Of a DNA stretch of 64,000 nt, positions 44,776-53,666 are shown piece by piece. Positions within the stretch are counted from its first letter, which is position 1; every line of letters begins with the position of its first letter. This DNA comes from Reinekea forsetii (lineage in GTDB: Bacteria; Pseudomonadota; Gammaproteobacteria; Pseudomonadales; Natronospirillaceae). The position numbers were made by a program, and so were the translations under genes. Where the stretch lies: contig NZ_JAHKPH010000022.1 of assembly GCF_018860385.1 (NCBI RefSeq), positions 1-64,000 on the forward strand, in the 5' to 3' direction. A model generated the notes under the pieces. The model had not been told where the DNA came from and ran no database searches. It saw only the letters and a list, made by a program, of their open reading frames with translations.

Positions 44776-45803
44776 TGAAAAAAACAATAAAGACGACTGT
44801 GAAAACGCTGCTCTCAAGCGGCTTTTTGATTGCGTTAGCAAGTCTGACGGCTGCGTCAACACTCAACGATGTTCGCAAGGCGGGGCACATAAAATGTGGG
44901 GTTTCGACGGGCATTCCTGGTTTTTCGAACCCAGATCGCTTGGGTAACTGGACCGGTCTCGATGTTGATGTTTGCCGTGCGTTAGCCGCGGCTGTGTTGG
45001 GAGATGCGGATCGTGTTCGCTATATTCCTTTAACACCGGGAGATCGCTTTAACGCACTGCAATCCGAGGAGATCGATGTGCTGTCTCGGGTAACCACTTG
45101 GACGCACAGCCGAGATACCACCTTAGATATTATATTTGCGGGTGTATCGTTTTATGATGGCCAAGGGTTTATGGTTCAAGCGGCCTCGGGTGTCACATCG
45201 ATTTCAGAATTAAAAGGCGCGGCTATTTGTGTGCAATCGGGTACGACCTCTGCTCAAAATCTTGCAGATTACTTCCGTGAAGTGTCGTTAAGTTACCAAC
45301 CCGTAACGTTCTCGTCTTCTGATCAAGCATTTAATGCCTTCAAAGCAGGAGGTTGTAATGCCGTGACTGCGGATTTATCTCAGTTATATGCGCAGCGCAC
45401 TAAACTCGAAGACCCAAGCAGTGCCACTATCATCAAACAGGTGATCTCTAAAGAGCCGCTGGGCCCTGCGGTTCGTCAAGACGATATGCAATGGTACAAC
45501 ATTGTTAAGTGGACATTATTCGCATTAGTCAATGCTGAAGAGCTAGGCGTAAACAGTGCCAATGTTGATGACATGAAAAAGTCGAAAAAGCCTGTGATTC
45601 AACGGATGCTTGGCGTGAATTCTGATACCGGTGCGCCAATGGGCTTGGAATCAGATTGGGCGTACCGAGTGATCAAGCAAGTGGGTAATTACCAAGAAAT
45701 TTTCGATCGGAACGTAGGTAAAGACTCACCTCTTAAAATAGAGCGAGGGTTAAACTCGCTGTGGAATAATGGTGGTATTTTGTTTGCACCGCCTTTGATT
45801 TAG
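44775..45803 (+). CDS. Amino-acid ABC transporter substrate-binding protein (AapJ-like), orphan
   Basis: A 342-residue periplasmic binding protein with signal peptide (residues 1-27). It shows the general-amino-acid-binding (AapJ/BztA) hallmarks: VRKAGHIKCGVSTGIPGFSNPD, WTGLDVDVCRALAAAVLGD, the central CVQSGTTSAQNLADYF and the C-terminal NSLWNNGGILFAPPL. No permease or ATPase genes follow; the neighbour is an LEA lipoprotein joined by overlapping codons. It may feed a distant transporter or act in sensing. Confidence 0.9.
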   Translation: MKKTIKTTVKTLLSSGFLIALASLTAASTLNDVRKAGHIKCGVSTGIPGFSNPDRLGNWTGLDVDVCRALAAAVLGDADRVRYIPLTPGDRFNALQSEEIDVLSRVTTWTHSRDTTLDIIFAGVSFYDGQGFMVQAASGVTSISELKGAAICVQSGTTSAQNLADYFREVSLSYQPVTFSSSDQAFNAFKAGGCNAVTADLSQLYAQRTKLEDPSSATIIKQVISKEPLGPAVRQDDMQWYNIVKWTLFALVNAEELGVNSANVDDMKKSKKPVIQRMLGVNSDTGAPMGLESDWAYRVIKQVGNYQEIFDRNVGKDSPLKIERGLNSLWNNGGILFAPPLI

Positions 45804-45807
45804 TGGG

Positions 45808-46272
45808 TTAGTTTATACGTCGAGCTTGGATGTATCGATTCGCCCAGTAGTCGTTTGCTAAGCTCGATTCTATAACACCTTTAGATGTGGATGCATGAAT
45901 AAAGGCGTTTTGACCTACATAAATACCGGCATGTAACTGCTTTGCTCCGGTTTTAAAAAAGACAAGATCACCTTCGCGCAATTGATCTCTGCGCACCACC
46001 TGACCTGATTTAATGAGTTGCTCTGTCGTTCTTGGAAGAGATTGATTGCGTGCTTCTAAAAAAGCAACGTTGATAAACCCAGAGCAATCAAAACCACCTT
46101 TTCCGGTGCCACCATAACGATAAGGTGTGCCTTGGTATTTTTCATAAACGGAATCAAACGTCCCTTGAGCCATGACTGGTTGAGATGCCTTGGGGGAGTT
46201 TTCGAGCGCTTGGAAATTTGCGCAAGCGGTCAGTGACACCGCAATGGAAAGTAGCAAAAAAAAGTTACGCAT
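45808..46272 (-). CDS. NlpC/P60 peptidoglycan hydrolase lipoprotein
   Basis: A 154-residue lipoprotein (lipobox LTA-C, Cys17) with an NlpC/P60 domain from about residue 38. The catalytic Cys63 (GGFDCSGF), His114 (LHAGIYVG) and third-site His126 (FIHAST) are all present. Similar in size and layout to MepS/Spr, the murein DD-endopeptidase that cuts D-Ala-mDAP cross-links. Convergent with the binding-protein gene (stops four bases apart). The exact bond specificity is not shown by sequence. Confidence 0.9.
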   Translation of the reverse strand: MRNFFLLLSIAVSLTACANFQALENSPKASQPVMAQGTFDSVYEKYQGTPYRYGGTGKGGFDCSGFINVAFLEARNQSLPRTTEQLIKSGQVVRRDQLREGDLVFFKTGAKQLHAGIYVGQNAFIHASTSKGVIESSLANDYWANRYIQARRIN

Positions 46273-46584
46273 GACATGGCTCGCAAATGGATACTGTTGT
46301 TAGTTGTAGCAAAATTTTGATCAGGTTGCTAAGTTAACCACTGTTTTAATGTTTAATAACACGACTCGACCACATTTTTGTGCTGTTTTTGCCTTTACCT
46401 GTCAATCGTTGACTAGGTGATTTATTGCATATGAAACTGGGAATGAAGATATCGACCTTTAAGCCAAATAAGGCGAACTAAAATATTAAAAAATAAACTA
46501 AGGTCGAATGGTTTAAATTGAAAATCTGCGCAAAATAACCTGACTTGTTTTAAACACCCACACAAAAATAATCTAGGGGGTAAA
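46273..46584. promoter_or_regulatory. Intergenic region upstream of acs
   Basis: About 310 AT-rich bases between divergent genes, surely holding the acs promoter. The acs ribosome site is strong (AGGGGG, 46574-46579). I see no clear CRP, sigma-54 or RamB-like site. Confidence 0.35.
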
Positions 46585-48528
46585 ATGTCTGAATCACTCT
46601 ATCTTGTACCTGAAAGTGCAAAGGCTCGCACGAGCATGACCAACGATCGTTATTTAGAAATGTATCAACAATCCATTGAAGATAATGAAGGGTTTTGGAA
46701 TGAACACGGCAAGCGACTCACTTGGTCAAAGCCTTATACACAGGTAAAAGACGTCAGTTATGATCAAGCTGATCATCGAATTCGATGGTATGCCGACGGC
46801 GAACTTAATGTTTCTTACAACTGCATTGATCGCCATTTAGAAACTAAAGCGGATCAAACGGCGATAATATTTGAAGGCGATGATCCAAACGAATCAAAGC
46901 ATATCAGTTATCAAGAGCTACACACTCAGGTGTGTAAAATGGCAAACGTCTTGAAATCATTAGGTGCGAAAAAAGGCGATCGAATTACCTTATATATGCC
47001 AATGATTCCAGAAGCTGCCTACGCCATGTTAGCTTGTACTCGTATTGGCGCGGTTCACTCTATTGTGTTCGGGGGCTTTTCGCCTGAAGCCTTGGCAGGT
47101 CGAATCATTGATTGCGACTCCAATATTGTTATTACCGCAGATGAGGGTGTGCGCGGGCAAAAAAGTATTCCGCTGAAAGCCAATGTAGATAAAGCATTAG
47201 CCATAGATGGTACTCAATGTGTCGAGTCGGTGTTAGTCGTCAAAAGAACCGGCGGCGATATAACATGGCATGAGCCGAGAGATGTTTGGTATCACGACCG
47301 ATTTGAAAGCGTTGATACTCAGTGTGCGCCAGAACCGATGAACGCTGAAGACCCCCTATTCATTTTGTATACCTCTGGTTCAACCGGCACTCCTAAAGGG
47401 GTGTTGCATACCACGGGTGGCTATCTTGTTTATGCCTCGATGACACATGAATATGTGTTCGATTACCAAGATGGCGATATTTACTGGTGTACGGCCGATG
47501 TCGGTTGGGTAACAGGTCACAGCTATATTGTTTATGGCCCACTTGCCAATGGCGCTACGACATTGATGTTTGAAGGCGTACCAAATTACCCTGGTCCAAA
47601 TCGCTTTGCGCAAATTGTAGATAAGCACCAAGTGAATGTGCTTTACACCGCGCCGACCGCAATTCGTGCGCTAATGGCAACCGGTGGTAAGGCGACGGAA
47701 GGAGCTGACCTTTCCTCTTTACGATTATTAGGGTCGGTCGGTGAGCCAATTAACCCGGAAGCTTGGGAGTGGTATTACAAGGAATTTGGTCGCAGTGAAT
47801 GCCCGATTGTAGATACTTGGTGGCAAACTGAAACGGGCGGAATACTCATTACGCCGTTGCCCGGCGCTACGGATTTAAAACCAGGGTCAGCAACTCGGCC
47901 ATTTTTTGGTGTGAAGCCAGCGCTGGTCGATAGTGTAGGTCGTGAGCTTGAAGGCGCGGTTGAAGGCAACTTGGTTTTGCTGGATAGCTGGCCTGGACAG
48001 ATGCGAACGGTATATGGCGATCACGATCGCTTTATTCAAACGTATTTCAGCACCTATCCTGGAACCTATTTTTCTGGTGACGGAGCTCGCCGTGATGAAG
48101 ATGGGTATTATTGGATTACGGGTCGAGTGGACGATGTGTTAAATGTTTCAGGCCACCGATTAGGAACTGCGGAGATAGAAAGTGCGCTGGTGGCTCATCC
48201 GGCCGTGTCAGAGGCCGCCGTTGTTGGTTACCCTCATGATATAAAAGGCCAAGGCATTTACGTCTATGTGAGTCCAATGGCCGGTGTAATGCCGACAGAC
48301 GAGCTAACCAAAGAGCTTAAAGATTGGTTACGCCAAGAAATAGGACCCATAGCCACGCCAGATCTGATTCAGTGGGCAGAAGGCTTGCCTAAAACTCGCT
48401 CTGGTAAAATTATGCGTCGAATTCTGCGTAAAATTGCCGCCAATGAGTTTGAATCGTTGGGTGACACCTCAACCCTAGCAGACCCATCGGTAGTGGATAT
48501 ACTGATCGAAGAGCGCGAAAACCGTTAG
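46585..48528 (+). CDS. acs: Acetyl-CoA synthetase
   Basis: Activates acetate to acetyl-CoA through acetyl-AMP. The 647-residue enzyme has the Acs N-terminus ([25 protein letters not shown]), the nucleotide loop [12 protein letters not shown] (about 265-277), TWWQTETGG, the A8 hinge region [24 protein letters not shown] and the acetylatable Lys608 in [14 protein letters not shown]. Length matches family members (about 650). No partner genes. Acetylation of the Lys by a Pat-type enzyme is known in relatives. Confidence 0.97.
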   Translation: MSESLYLVPESAKARTSMTNDRYLEMYQQSIEDNEGFWNEHGKRLTWSKPYTQVKDVSYDQADHRIRWYADGELNVSYNCIDRHLETKADQTAIIFEGDDPNESKHISYQELHTQVCKMANVLKSLGAKKGDRITLYMPMIPEAAYAMLACTRIGAVHSIVFGGFSPEALAGRIIDCDSNIVITADEGVRGQKSIPLKANVDKALAIDGTQCVESVLVVKRTGGDITWHEPRDVWYHDRFESVDTQCAPEPMNAEDPLFILYTSGSTGTPKGVLHTTGGYLVYASMTHEYVFDYQDGDIYWCTADVGWVTGHSYIVYGPLANGATTLMFEGVPNYPGPNRFAQIVDKHQVNVLYTAPTAIRALMATGGKATEGADLSSLRLLGSVGEPINPEAWEWYYKEFGRSECPIVDTWWQTETGGILITPLPGATDLKPGSATRPFFGVKPALVDSVGRELEGAVEGNLVLLDSWPGQMRTVYGDHDRFIQTYFSTYPGTYFSGDGARRDEDGYYWITGRVDDVLNVSGHRLGTAEIESALVAHPAVSEAAVVGYPHDIKGQGIYVYVSPMAGVMPTDELTKELKDWLRQEIGPIATPDLIQWAEGLPKTRSGKIMRRILRKIAANEFESLGDTSTLADPSVVDILIEERENR

Positions 48529-48568
48529 AGGTACTTCATAGAATTATCGCGCCCCCACTTCAACCCAC

Positions 48569-48600
48569 AAGCTCCTACTTTAATTCTCAGGTAGGAGCTT
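48569..48600. terminator. Hairpin after acs (terminator or REP-like head)
   Basis: Perfect ten-base inverted repeat AAGCTCCTAC / GTAGGAGCTT with a 12-base loop. No T run follows (TCGAAG), so it may be a repeat-type hairpin and not a classical terminator; its GTAGGAGC arm occurs again at 48806. Confidence 0.5.
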
Positions 48601-48634
48601 TCGAAGAAACAATTGTTTGAGTGTTTTGACCAAA

Positions 48635-48897
48635 CCCGCAGCCCGTAGCTCTCTGCCCAGAACCGACCCTACCCGCTTTGGCGGCGTGTTTCGCTTCCAT
48701 GGGTCGCTGTTCGCGCATCCTGCGCCGCTTAACTTCGCCATCCATGGCTCAGATACCCATTTCAGCGAAACCCACCGCCAAAGCTAATCATCAGCGCCAA
48801 GACAAAGTAGGAGCGCTCGAAGCAAAGCGAAGACGCGATTGTTCTACGGTTGTGAAATACCCGCAGCCCGTAGCTCGCAGCCCAGAACCGACCCTAC
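48635..48897. repeat. Composite REP-like repeat cluster with nested inverted repeats
   Basis: Two 38-base direct repeats (48635-48672 and 48860-48897; 36 identical, beginning CCCGCAGCCCGTAGCTC, ending AGAACCGACCCTAC) flank about 190 bases. Inside them lies a 20-base inverted repeat with two mismatches (48675-48694 GCTTTGGCGG...GTTTCGC with 48765-48784), enclosing a smaller palindromic CCATGG-type arm. Between the inverted repeat and the second direct copy is GTAGGAGCGCTCGAAGCAAAG...GCGATT (from 48806), which resembles the GTAGGAGCG repeats of pseudomonads. No protein-coding gene is supported here. It fills most of the 470-base gap between acs and rpoZ. Confidence 0.75.
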
Positions 48898-49000
48898 TAA
48901 AACCGAATTAATATCAAAAACCGAACGTTAATCCTTGTGCTGGCGGTCGATTTGCGTACAATTGCTCGGCTGTGAAACACGCCCAATTTAGGAGAACACC

Positions 49001-49210
49001 ATGGCTCGCGTTACAGTTGAAGATTGCCTAGACAAGGTTGATAACCGATTCGAACTTATTATGGTCGCGAGTAAGCGTGCTCGTCAGATCGCGAACGAAG
49101 GTTTTGAGGCCCTAGTTGAGGAAGAGAACGATAAGCCAACGGTGATTGCGCTTCGTGAAATTGCAGAAGGCAAAATCAACGCCTCTTTGCTGGATGTTCA
49201 AGAAGACTAG
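49001..49210 (+). CDS. rpoZ: RNA polymerase omega subunit
   Basis: Small RNA polymerase assembly subunit of 69 residues ([28 protein letters not shown] conserved). With DksA and ppGpp in relatives it forms part of a ppGpp site; spoT follows next. AGGAGAA upstream marks the start. A strong terminator separates it from spoT. Confidence 0.96.
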   Translation: MARVTVEDCLDKVDNRFELIMVASKRARQIANEGFEALVEEENDKPTVIALREIAEGKINASLLDVQED

Positions 49211-49237
49211 TTTCTAGGTTGTTGCCACACTTCTTTT

Positions 49238-49265
49238 AAAAAGCCGAGTCGTACTCGGCTTTTTT
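49238..49265 (+). terminator. Rho-independent terminator after rpoZ
   Basis: AAAAAGCCGAGT, loop CGT, ACTCGGCTTTTT. Perfect stem with T tract. Confidence 0.92.
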
Positions 49266-49350
49266 TATTTTTACGCTTTACTATTGCCGTTTTCGTACTG
49301 AAGGTTACACTTTAGGTACGTTTACTAACATTGTATTGAGTTGATCTGCT

Positions 49351-51453
49351 TTGCCCACAGTCCATGATCTTGCTATTCGATTAGAGTCTTATTTGTCGCC
49401 TGAAAAAATCGCTCGGGTGAAACGTGCCTATTTTTACGCGGAGCAAGCGCATGAAGGGCAAATGCGCCGTAGCGGAGAACGCTACATTACTCACCCTTTG
49501 GCCGTGGCCAATATTCTTTCTGAAATGCACATGGATCATCACAGTTTGATGGCAGCTATGTTGCACGATGTGATCGAAGATACAGCGGTTTCAAAAGCGG
49601 CAATTGCAGAGCAATTTGGTGAAGGTGTTGCTGAGCTAGTCGATGGTGTTTCAAAACTGACCCATTTAGAGTTTGAGAGTAAATTAGAAGAACAGGCCGA
49701 AAACTTTCAGAAAATGGTTCTGGCGATGTCAAAAGACATCCGTGTGATTCTCGTTAAATTGGCTGATCGCTTGCACAATATGCGCACTATGGGAGCAATG
49801 CCGCCTGAAAAGAAACGGCGCAAGTCTCGTGAAACACTTGAAATTTATGCGCCTATTGCGCTGCGCTTGGGTATCAATGATTTAAGGGTTGAGCTCGAAA
49901 ACCTTGCTTTTGACAACATGTACCCGTTGCGATCTCGTCGAATAAAATCGGCGATGAAAAAGCAACTTGGCAGTCGCAAGGCCAGCATCGAAAATATTCA
50001 AGAGGCGTTGACCCAGCGCTTAACCGATGAAGGCATCGATGCACTTGTCACTGGCCGGCAAAAACACCTCTATTCTATTTATAATAAAATGCGGGAAAAA
50101 CGGAAATCGCTGAATGAAATTTTAGATGTATATGCCTTTCGCATCACAACCGATTCCGTTGACTCTTGCTACCGCATCTTAGGTGTCATACATAACTTTT
50201 ATAAACCCATTCCCAACCGTTTCAAAGATTACATCGCTGTCCCCAAAACCAATGGTTACCAAAGTTTGCACACAACGCTTATCGCAGCCAATGGTGTGCC
50301 GATTGAAATTCAGATTCGAACAAATGAAATGGAAGAAATGGCCAATTATGGTATTGCGGCTCATTGGCTTTATAAAACCGACGAAACACAAAGTACGCAA
50401 ACCCATGCACGAGCACGCCGGTGGGTTAAGAACCTGCTAGAGATGCAAGAGCGAGCGGGCGATTCGATGGAGTTTATCGAAAACGTTAAAATCGATTTGT
50501 TTCCTGATGAAATCTACGTGTTTACGCCGAAAGGTGAAATCATGGAAATGGCAAAAGGCGCTACGCCGGTCGACTTTGCCTATGCCGTTCATACCGATGT
50601 GGGGAACACTTGTGTCGGTTGTTTGATTAATCGAAAGTTAGCTCCGTTAAGCCAACCTTTAAGCAGTGGCGATTCAATTAAAATCATCAGTGCACCGGGG
50701 GCTAAGCCAAATCCAGCTTGGTTGAACTTTGTAACGACGGCTAAAGCGCGCAGTAACATTCGCCATTTCTTAACAAATATTGAGCAAAAAGAAGCCTTAG
50801 CGTTAGGTAAGAAGATGCTCGATAACCAGCTACACAGTTTTGATAAAAGCTGGGGAGACTTCAGCGAACAACAAATTGGTTCTGTTTTAGAAGGCTTTGG
50901 CCTTCAAACGCTCGAGCAGTTGTACGAAGATATTGGAACAGGGCATCGTGCTGTTTATATTGTTGCGCGTCGCTTAATGGAGTTGGTTGCAGATAAAGCC
51001 GTGGGCAATGACCATTCTTCAATGACGATTAAAGGCACAGAAGGGCTCTTAATCCAGTACGGTAAGTGCTGTCGTCCTATTCCGGGTGACGCCATTGTCG
51101 GAGTTATGTCTAAGGGCCAGGGCATGGTTGTGCATATTGAATCGTGCCGGAACATCGCGGAAATAAGGTACAACACCGAAAGGTGTGTTCCGTTACATTG
51201 GGATAAATCAATGGAAGGCGAATTCATGGTCGACCTGCGTGTAGACTTACGAAACTCCCGTGGCGTTCTGGCCAGTGTTGCGAATGCCGTTTCTTTGGCC
51301 GATGCAAACATTGAGAGCATTCAAATGATGGACATCGATGCTACGACGTCGCGGTTAGATTTAACGGTATCCGTCACGAGCCGAGTTCACCTTGCCCGCG
51401 TCATTCGTCGACTGCACGGATTATCGTCGGTCGCAAAAATTGAGCGCAAATAA
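49351..51453 (+). CDS. spoT: Bifunctional (p)ppGpp synthetase/hydrolase SpoT
   Basis: Makes and degrades the stringent-response alarmone. The 700-residue protein has the hydrolase HD domain with LHDVIEDT (H72-D73, E76-D77) intact, so hydrolysis is expected; the synthetase domain (HLYSIYNKMREKRKS; TNGYQSLHTTLI), a TGS domain (near 385-450, DEIYVFTPKGEI) and a C-terminal ACT domain. The start is TTG at 49351 with no strong ribosome site; the protein start (MPTVHDLAIRLESYLSPEKI) fits SpoT alignment. Order rpoZ-spoT is usual for gammaproteobacteria. Confidence 0.96.
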   Translation: MPTVHDLAIRLESYLSPEKIARVKRAYFYAEQAHEGQMRRSGERYITHPLAVANILSEMHMDHHSLMAAMLHDVIEDTAVSKAAIAEQFGEGVAELVDGVSKLTHLEFESKLEEQAENFQKMVLAMSKDIRVILVKLADRLHNMRTMGAMPPEKKRRKSRETLEIYAPIALRLGINDLRVELENLAFDNMYPLRSRRIKSAMKKQLGSRKASIENIQEALTQRLTDEGIDALVTGRQKHLYSIYNKMREKRKSLNEILDVYAFRITTDSVDSCYRILGVIHNFYKPIPNRFKDYIAVPKTNGYQSLHTTLIAANGVPIEIQIRTNEMEEMANYGIAAHWLYKTDETQSTQTHARARRWVKNLLEMQERAGDSMEFIENVKIDLFPDEIYVFTPKGEIMEMAKGATPVDFAYAVHTDVGNTCVGCLINRKLAPLSQPLSSGDSIKIISAPGAKPNPAWLNFVTTAKARSNIRHFLTNIEQKEALALGKKMLDNQLHSFDKSWGDFSEQQIGSVLEGFGLQTLEQLYEDIGTGHRAVYIVARRLMELVADKAVGNDHSSMTIKGTEGLLIQYGKCCRPIPGDAIVGVMSKGQGMVVHIESCRNIAEIRYNTERCVPLHWDKSMEGEFMVDLRVDLRNSRGVLASVANAVSLADANIESIQMMDIDATTSRLDLTVSVTSRVHLARVIRRLHGLSSVAKIERK

Positions 51454-51573
51454 CACCTCAAGATTTCGTAAACTCAATTAAAAGCACGTTATTTACCTGA
51501 TAACGTGCGTTGAGTCAGCGTGTATTCAGTTTTACCCTGCCAAACTAAACTAATTATTAAACGAGTGAGTAGA

Positions 51574-52080
51574 ATGAAAGTATTCAAGCATTTTGTACAA
51601 TCACCTCTTTATTGGATCGCGGTTGTAGCGGTCGGCTTTGGTTTAGAAGGCGTCGCACTCTTTTATCAACATGTTCTTAATGAGCCGCCCTGTGTGTTAT
51701 GCATTCAGGCGCGTGTATGGACGTTAGTGGGTATTATTGTGGCGGGTTTAGGCTTGACCGTTCGTAAATTCTTTTATGCTCGAATCTTGGCTCACCTAGC
51801 GCTAATCGGTGCGTTGATTGGCTTGCTAAATCGCAGTTGGATAGCGTTGTTAGTAGAGCGCGGTCAATACGACGGGCAATGTGGCATGGACCCTGGTTTT
51901 CCAACTTGGTTGCCATTGGACTCTTGGTTCCCGAACGTTTTCGAAGTGTGGACAATGTGCGGCTATACACCGAACCTCATCGCTGGACTCAGCATGGGAG
52001 AAGGGTTGGTTTACGGTGTGTCAGTACTCATTGTTATCGCCGTAGCCGCGTTAGTTGTCGATGTTCTTAATCGCAAATAA
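51574..52080 (+). CDS. dsbB: DsbB-like disulfide bond formation protein
   Basis: A 168-residue inner-membrane protein with four helices. The first periplasmic Cys pair is in PPCVLCIQAR and the second pair is in the long periplasmic loop (GQCGMDPGF ... WTMCGYTPN). It reoxidises DsbA-like proteins using quinone. The Met at 51574 follows GAGTGAG; 18 upstream residues in frame look unrelated. A DsbA-family protein is encoded at 29620, and a secreted protein with a short spacing (15 bases) follows. Confidence 0.9.
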   Translation: MKVFKHFVQSPLYWIAVVAVGFGLEGVALFYQHVLNEPPCVLCIQARVWTLVGIIVAGLGLTVRKFFYARILAHLALIGALIGLLNRSWIALLVERGQYDGQCGMDPGFPTWLPLDSWFPNVFEVWTMCGYTPNLIAGLSMGEGLVYGVSVLIVIAVAALVVDVLNRK

Positions 52081-52095
52081 TAAAAGGTAATCGCT

Positions 52096-53304
52096 ATGAA
52101 TAAGGGGTTTATTGTCGGTACGCTGGCCTCAACAGTGTTGGCTACGGTTCAGGCTCAAACGCTCGAAGCCGATTGGCTTTATGCGTCACCTTCAGGCACA
52201 TGGGTAGAGCGCTCAGTGACACTGAATTCAAATACTACGGCGCTTAGATTCCCGGTAGAAAATATGAATCCGGCTCTGTTTTGGTGGCACTCTGACGATG
52301 CTTCAGCACAAGTCAGTTGGCAATCGAGCTACAATCGTAATTGGCCTAAGCAAGGTGATGTGGCGACCAGTGAAGATTTTCAAGGCGAATGGACAGTCGA
52401 TCAAGTTCTGGCAAATACCATCGTGTTATCTCAAAGCGATGCACGCCGATACTGGCCCATGACCCAGTTGCATCGTTTGCAATGGCCGGCCAGTTCTTCA
52501 GAGTCAAATTTCGAAATGACGATACGTCGCGAATCCAGTAAAGCCAGTGATTTCTCATACGCTTGGCAAGATTACAATATTCGTGCCGCGGTTAACTACC
52601 GAATCGCTATGGGCGAAGATCCTGTACTGCATCAGACGCTTATTTTAACAAATGATAGCCCTTATGACATTGAGTCGAATGGCTATAGCTTTTCTATGAC
52701 CGAGCAACCAGTAGCCGTGATGCATGAAATGGTGAGCCGAATGGATGCTGCCGTTTCTGCCCCTGTGGCGTCGCAAAGCCAAGGCGTAGCCACTTTAGTG
52801 AGCGATCAAGTTGTGAATTTACAAGCTAACAGTAATGTTTGGTTGCCGGTAACCTCACTTGAATTGCAACCCCTTGAAAAACGCTATTCATTGAATTGGG
52901 ATACGCGCATGCAAGGGCTTCAACAAGCCAATAGTCAAGTTAAGTTGGTGGCAAAAAAAGGGTCACTGCCGACCATCGCCGGTCCAATTACCTTGGGCGT
53001 TTTTGACCAGCAACTGCCAGTTTTAAATTCACAGTATCAACCAGGTTCTGCTCAAGAGGCGACTTTGTCGTTAGGCCAATCGTCTTTGGTGACGGTAGAA
53101 TCGAAAATGGTTGGTGAGAATCAATGGCAACTCTCGGTTCACAATCGAACGGACGAAAACGCGACCTTAGATTTAATGATCACGCATTGGAATGGGAATC
53201 GCTCCGAAAAAATTCCAATGGAAATTGAGATAAAAGCCCAAAGTAATAAGAAGGTTGAAGTAAATATGGGTGTAGGCGGTAAAATTAGAATCGATAAGAA
53301 ATGA
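52096..53304 (+). CDS. Secreted protein of unknown function, beta-rich (DUF4139-like)
   Basis: A 402-residue exported protein (signal ending VQA, residue 20) with beta-sandwich character throughout and no Cys in the mature part. The pattern of alternating strands (RIAMGEDPVLHQTLILTNDSPYDIES; LSVHNRTDENATLDLMITHWNGN) resembles proteins with DUF4139-type domains, but I cannot prove the family. It begins 15 bases after dsbB, so probably cotranscribed. No catalytic motif is seen. Confidence 0.65.
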   Translation: MNKGFIVGTLASTVLATVQAQTLEADWLYASPSGTWVERSVTLNSNTTALRFPVENMNPALFWWHSDDASAQVSWQSSYNRNWPKQGDVATSEDFQGEWTVDQVLANTIVLSQSDARRYWPMTQLHRLQWPASSSESNFEMTIRRESSKASDFSYAWQDYNIRAAVNYRIAMGEDPVLHQTLILTNDSPYDIESNGYSFSMTEQPVAVMHEMVSRMDAAVSAPVASQSQGVATLVSDQVVNLQANSNVWLPVTSLELQPLEKRYSLNWDTRMQGLQQANSQVKLVAKKGSLPTIAGPITLGVFDQQLPVLNSQYQPGSAQEATLSLGQSSLVTVESKMVGENQWQLSVHNRTDENATLDLMITHWNGNRSEKIPMEIEIKAQSNKKVEVNMGVGGKIRIDKK

Positions 53305-53309
53305 TAACA

Positions 53310-53368
53310 GGGCGCCGGGTGTCGTTGCCTACAAAGTGCATACGACAGCCAGCCCGCGCGCCCTTTTT
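53310..53368 (+). terminator. Terminator after the secreted-protein gene
   Basis: Outer stem GGGCGC (53310-53315) / GCGCCC (53358-53363) followed by TTTTT; an inner stem TGTCGT / ACGACA supports a branched hairpin. Confidence 0.7.
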
Positions 53369-53666
53369 GGGGAAGTCCCCATCACAGGTGTCCCACTTAC
53401 ATTCTCATTGGAGACACTGATGAAGATAGTCGTAAAACCTTAAAAATACAGTCATCGTTACAAAATGCCACACGATTAAATTCGACCACTGCTATGAACA
53501 CAGTTCATGGTCAAATTCGATATAATTTTGACACCTATTTATATTTTTCAATACCATCTTGTGAAAAACGCGATACCTATTTGTGATTAAACAATTGTTA
53601 TTGTGTTTAAAAACCTTAAACTTCTGTCGGTTTATCATTGGCAACGTTCAAAAAGGAACAGACTAA
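53369..53666. promoter_or_regulatory. Upstream region of the ectoine-type aspartokinase gene
   Basis: Nearly 300 bases of AT-rich sequence. The inverted pair GACCACTGCTATGAAC / GTTCATGGTC (about 53483-53513) is an imperfect palindrome that could be an operator, and TATAAT-like TATAAT occurs at 53521. I do not see the conserved core of a lysine riboswitch. Confidence 0.35.

Noticed and set aside
48678-48911. A 77-codon ORF in the repeat cluster
   Set aside because: It lies entirely within direct and inverted repeats, has no ribosome site, and its product (Arg/Ser/Pro-rich) looks like translated repeat DNA.
53369-53666. Possible lysine riboswitch before the aspartokinase gene
   Set aside because: None of the conserved L-box core segments or the terminal terminator/antiterminator arrangement was found, and the enzyme is the ectoine type.
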